In this document: piece after piece, positions 31,454-33,986 of the stretch
Numbering within the stretch: the stretch's first letter is position 1
Layout of the letters: the number at the start of each line of letters is the position of its first letter
Source of the DNA: Deltaproteobacteria bacterium
Lineage (GTDB): Bacteria; Desulfobacterota; Dissulfuribacteria; Dissulfuribacterales; QOAL01
Length of the DNA: 33,986 nt
Assembly: GCA_026991135.1 (NCBI GenBank)
Contig: JALXCD010000156.1
Span: 1-33,986 of the forward strand
Reading direction: 5' to 3'
Made by a program: the position numbers and the translations under genes
The notes under the pieces: generated by a model
The model's input: the letters and a program-made list of their open reading frames with translations, nothing else
The model's database searches: none
What the model was told of the DNA's origin: nothing

Positions 31454-32980
31454 ATGCGTTTTAGTCTCGGTCAAAAGATACTTCTTTGGATAGTTTTAAT
31501 TATAGGAGCTTTTGGTCTTATTCTTCTAACCTGGGAAAATAGACAGTACAGAAGCTCTGGAGTTCATCAGCTTTTGCAACAAGCAAGGGGCATCTATCAT
31601 TATGTGGTCCTAACAAGGCAACTTATTTCAGAACTTAAGGGTGTGTATATTAAAAAAGGAGCCACCTATAAAAGGATGACTCCTTCTGCATTTACAGCAA
31701 AACTAACTTCTTACGCCGGCCAAAAGGCGCCCTTTTATTTAAAAATTGCAGTTGCTGAAAGCAGTGATCCTAATCATATCCCAGATGAATTTGAAAAAAG
31801 GGCCATTGATATATTAACTAAAGAAGGGAAAAAGGAATTTTGGGAAATCCAGCACCATCAAAGGAATTACAGATTTAGATATGCTGGCCCTCTTATTTTT
31901 GAAAATCAATGCCAAAGTTGCCATAGTCGAATTCCTACAAAAAGAATATTGGGTTGTATCTCTATTGGGCTGGACGCTAATAAATTTTTTCACAATCTCA
32001 ACAGGGACGTACTTCATTATACAATATACATGGCCCTCAGCCTGATTGTCATCCTGGTACTGTTATGGTTTATGTTGAGATCATATGTCCTAAAACCTTT
32101 ATCTTTGTTAAATAAGGCAGCAGAGCGAGTGAAAAATGAAGATTTTTCTGTGAGGGTGAATCTTAATGCCAGCAAGGAATGGGAAAATGTAGGCGAAAAT
32201 TTCAACAATATGGTCTCTGCCCTTGCAAAACGACATTCTGCCCTACAAGAAGAGGCAGAAACTGCTGTTAAAAAGCTTAGGAAGGCCTATGAAGAACTGA
32301 AAAGAACCGAAAAATATAAGTCTGACTTTTTTACCAATATCACCCATGACTTAAAAACACCAATTACTGCAATGAAAGGGGCCATAAATCTTCTTGATAG
32401 AAAATGCAGTGCCAAAGAGGCCACATATGTGGAAATTCTTCACAGAAACATAGAAAAACTATCGTCTATGGTTCAGGATCTCCTTGATTGTTCCAGGCTT
32501 GAAAGTGGAGAGCTTGAACTTCAACTCGAAAGTGCCGATCTTGCCGAAGTTTTGGAAGACGCCATTTTGATAGCTATGCCCCTTGCCTGGAAAAAGAAGA
32601 TAAAACTTGATTATCAAGTCCCTGACGAACCGAGCATTGCAAAGATCGACAAAAAAAGGATCGAACAAGTTATAATAAATCTCCTTTCAAATGCCATAAA
32701 GTTTTCTCCTAAAGGCCAGAAGATTGAAATAAGTCTGTCAAAGGAAAACTCTTTTTGGAAAATTCAGATCCAAGACCATGGCCCTGGAATACCTAAGGAC
32801 GAACAGAAACGTGTCTTTGACAAATTTTTCCATAGAACAGAATCTAAATATGATAGTGGTATGGGCCTTGGCCTTGCCATTGCCAAGGGGATTGTCGAGG
32901 CCCATGGTGGCAAAATAGGACTTTTTTCAGAGGAGGGAAAGGGAAGTAAATTTTATTTCCTTATCCCGCAGGCAAATTAG
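31454..32980 (+). CDS. Membrane sensor histidine kinase with periplasmic c-haem site (DUF3365-like)
   Basis: This 508-aa kinase has TM1 at about 9-26 and a periplasmic sensor region to about 188. That region carries a CXXCH haem site, NQCQSCHSRIPTKR (Cys153, Cys156, His157), of the DUF3365/Tll0287-like type. TM2 follows at about 189-208, HAMP at 210-262 and a short coiled coil. The kinase core has His298 in HDLKTP, Asn413 in NLLSNAIKF, DHGPGIP (441-447) and GMGLGLAI (469-476). The haem may sense redox state, NO or oxygen. The start has no clear ribosome site but is coupled to the cupin stop 3 bp away. The response regulator follows 17 bp later. Confidence 0.9.
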   Translation: MRFSLGQKILLWIVLIIGAFGLILLTWENRQYRSSGVHQLLQQARGIYHYVVLTRQLISELKGVYIKKGATYKRMTPSAFTAKLTSYAGQKAPFYLKIAVAESSDPNHIPDEFEKRAIDILTKEGKKEFWEIQHHQRNYRFRYAGPLIFENQCQSCHSRIPTKRILGCISIGLDANKFFHNLNRDVLHYTIYMALSLIVILVLLWFMLRSYVLKPLSLLNKAAERVKNEDFSVRVNLNASKEWENVGENFNNMVSALAKRHSALQEEAETAVKKLRKAYEELKRTEKYKSDFFTNITHDLKTPITAMKGAINLLDRKCSAKEATYVEILHRNIEKLSSMVQDLLDCSRLESGELELQLESADLAEVLEDAILIAMPLAWKKKIKLDYQVPDEPSIAKIDKKRIEQVIINLLSNAIKFSPKGQKIEISLSKENSFWKIQIQDHGPGIPKDEQKRVFDKFFHRTESKYDSGMGLGLAIAKGIVEAHGGKIGLFSEEGKGSKFYFLIPQAN

Positions 32981-32997
32981 AAAATTGGGGGAGCGTT

Positions 32998-33696
32998 ATG
33001 CCATCTGCCAAAATATTAGTAGTTGAAGACGACCCTGACATCCGCACGGTTTTGATGGATCAATTAAGCCTTGATGGCTATGATGCTATTGGAGCATCCA
33101 CTGGGAGAGAGGCCCTTGACCTTTTGGATGCCCATACCCCAGACCTTATAATACTCGATTTAAAATTGCCTGATATTGACGGCATACTTATATGTCAACA
33201 AATCAGAAAAAAATCAAATGTCCCTATCATCATAGTGAGTGCCAGGGATTCCTTGCCTGACAAAATTAGAGGCCTTGAGGTTGGAGCAGATGATTATGTG
33301 ACCAAACCATTTGAATATCTTGAGCTTGAAGCTCGTATCCGTGCTTGCCTTAGAAGAAGGATGACTGAACTTAGTGAGAAAGAACCCTTGGACTTTGGAG
33401 ATCTAAAGGTCTATAGGCAAAAAAGGTCCATAGAGGTTAATGGCAAAGAGGTAAAACTGACAAAAAAGGAATATGAATTGCTTACGCTTTTTATAGAAAA
33501 CCCAGGAAAGGTCCTTTCGCGGCAGTTCTTAAGTTCTCGGCTCTGGAATCAAAAAGAAGTATATCCATGGAGCCGTGCCCTGGATGTTCACATAAGAAGG
33601 CTTAGAAAAAAGATAGAGCCAGATCCAGCAAATCCCAAATATATATTGACACATGCGGGAGTTGGTTACCGATTCACCCAGGGTGACGAGAAATAG
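32998..33696 (+). CDS. OmpR/PhoB-family response regulator
   Basis: This 232-aa protein has a receiver domain with the acidic pair Asp11/Asp12, phospho-acceptor Asp54, Ser81 and Lys103. A winged-helix DNA-binding domain follows (about 132-228) with the family ending VDVH-like ALDVHIRRLRKKIEPDP and GVGYRF. A GGGGGAG site precedes the ATG. It is the cognate partner of the kinase just upstream. Its fold binds tandem direct repeats of about 11-bp period, the pattern found at 31039-31076, so it may regulate haoC and its own operon. Confidence 0.94.
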   Translation: MPSAKILVVEDDPDIRTVLMDQLSLDGYDAIGASTGREALDLLDAHTPDLIILDLKLPDIDGILICQQIRKKSNVPIIIVSARDSLPDKIRGLEVGADDYVTKPFEYLELEARIRACLRRRMTELSEKEPLDFGDLKVYRQKRSIEVNGKEVKLTKKEYELLTLFIENPGKVLSRQFLSSRLWNQKEVYPWSRALDVHIRRLRKKIEPDPANPKYILTHAGVGYRFTQGDEK

Positions 33697-33758
33697 CTTA
33701 TTAGGGCTTTTTCTGATAAAAAAATCCTTAAAACAATAAGTCTCTTTAAAATTTCTTA

Positions 33759-33986
33759 ATGGTCAAAAGGACAAAAGTTAAAATAGGACCGCTAACCATA
33801 GCACCTCCTTTGTTTATTGCACCAATGGCTGGGCTGACACATAGCGCACTCAGACAACTTATTCTCGATTTTGGTGGAGTCGGCCTTTTAAGCACGGAAA
33901 TGCTTTCAGCTGCAAGACTTCCATCAGAAAATCCAGCTACTTCCCCTTATCTAATAACCACTGAAAGAGAACATCCATTGAGTTAT
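33759..33986 (+). CDS. tRNA-dihydrouridine synthase, 5' part (cut by window edge)
   Basis: Translated from the ATG at 33759, the 76 visible codons contain PPLFIAPMAGLTHSALRQL and GGVGLLSTEMLSA. These match the FMN-binding start of the Dus family (APMAG with a following T-x3-R-type turn). The enzyme reduces uridine in tRNA. DusB is the likeliest member in this kind of bacterium, but the visible part cannot decide. It starts 62 bp after the response regulator on the same strand. I see neither a strong ribosome site nor a clear promoter. Confidence 0.85.
   Translation, partial: MVKRTKVKIGPLTIAPPLFIAPMAGLTHSALRQLILDFGGVGLLSTEMLSAARLPSENPATSPYLITTEREHPLSY

Overview
The window is about 34 kb of AT-leaning bacterial chromosome, densely coded on both strands. 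It most likely comes from a member of the Desulfobacterota (the former Deltaproteobacteria), probably an anaerobe that respires nitrate. Three things support this: a Desulfovibrio-style nap cluster (napM, napA, napD, napG and napH, with no napB); an elongation factor G that resembles the spdEFG1/mitochondrial EF-G1 type known from spirochaetes, planctomycetes and deltaproteobacteria; and many multihaem c-type cytochromes. This taxonomic call is an inference. No rRNA gene is present, and I saw no tRNA, CRISPR array or insertion sequence.

Layout. 1-3145 (minus strand): rpsA, sppA and an ihfB-like gene, tightly packed, with a likely rpsA promoter in the 375-bp divergent gap. 3521-8901 (plus strand): an unrecognised 172-aa protein, an M32 carboxypeptidase, a SIMPL-domain membrane protein, a UbiA-family prenyltransferase, then pyrK and pyrD. 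9125-12972 (plus strand): fusA behind a structured leader, a RecA/KaiC-like P-loop ATPase and a lone oligopeptide ABC ATPase. 12974-22144 (minus strand): recC, recB and recD. 22227-30985 (minus strand): the respiratory nitrogen cluster. 31109-33696 (plus strand): a small cupin, a haem-binding sensor kinase and an OmpR-family response regulator. 33759 to the end: the 5' part of a tRNA-dihydrouridine synthase gene.

The respiratory cluster is the centre of interest. In transcription order it reads haoC (NapC/NrfH-type tetrahaem quinol dehydrogenase), haoA (octahaem hydroxylamine-oxidoreductase family), an outer-membrane beta-barrel, napM (tetrahaem cytochrome), napA (molybdenum nitrate reductase), an undescribed 219-aa exported protein with six mature cysteines, napD, napG and napH. 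The proposed flow is: nitrate enters through the porin; NapA reduces it to nitrite with electrons from NapGH and NapM; HaoCA then reduces nitrite onward to hydroxylamine or ammonium in place of NrfA. No CXXCK-type NrfA is encoded in the window.

Regulation. The 123-bp gap between haoC and the cupin start holds four 7-bp elements arranged as two 7-N4-7 direct repeats, the layout used by PhoB/OmpR-type regulators. The second pair lies immediately upstream of a good -10 box for the cupin-kinase-regulator operon. The simplest reading is that this kinase, which carries a periplasmic CXXCH haem site, and its partner regulator control the hao/nap cluster and themselves. Hairpins lie after haoA, porin and napA. 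Those after porin and napA have a U-tract followed at once by the next gene's Shine-Dalgarno site, so the cluster may be read as differentially expressed segments.
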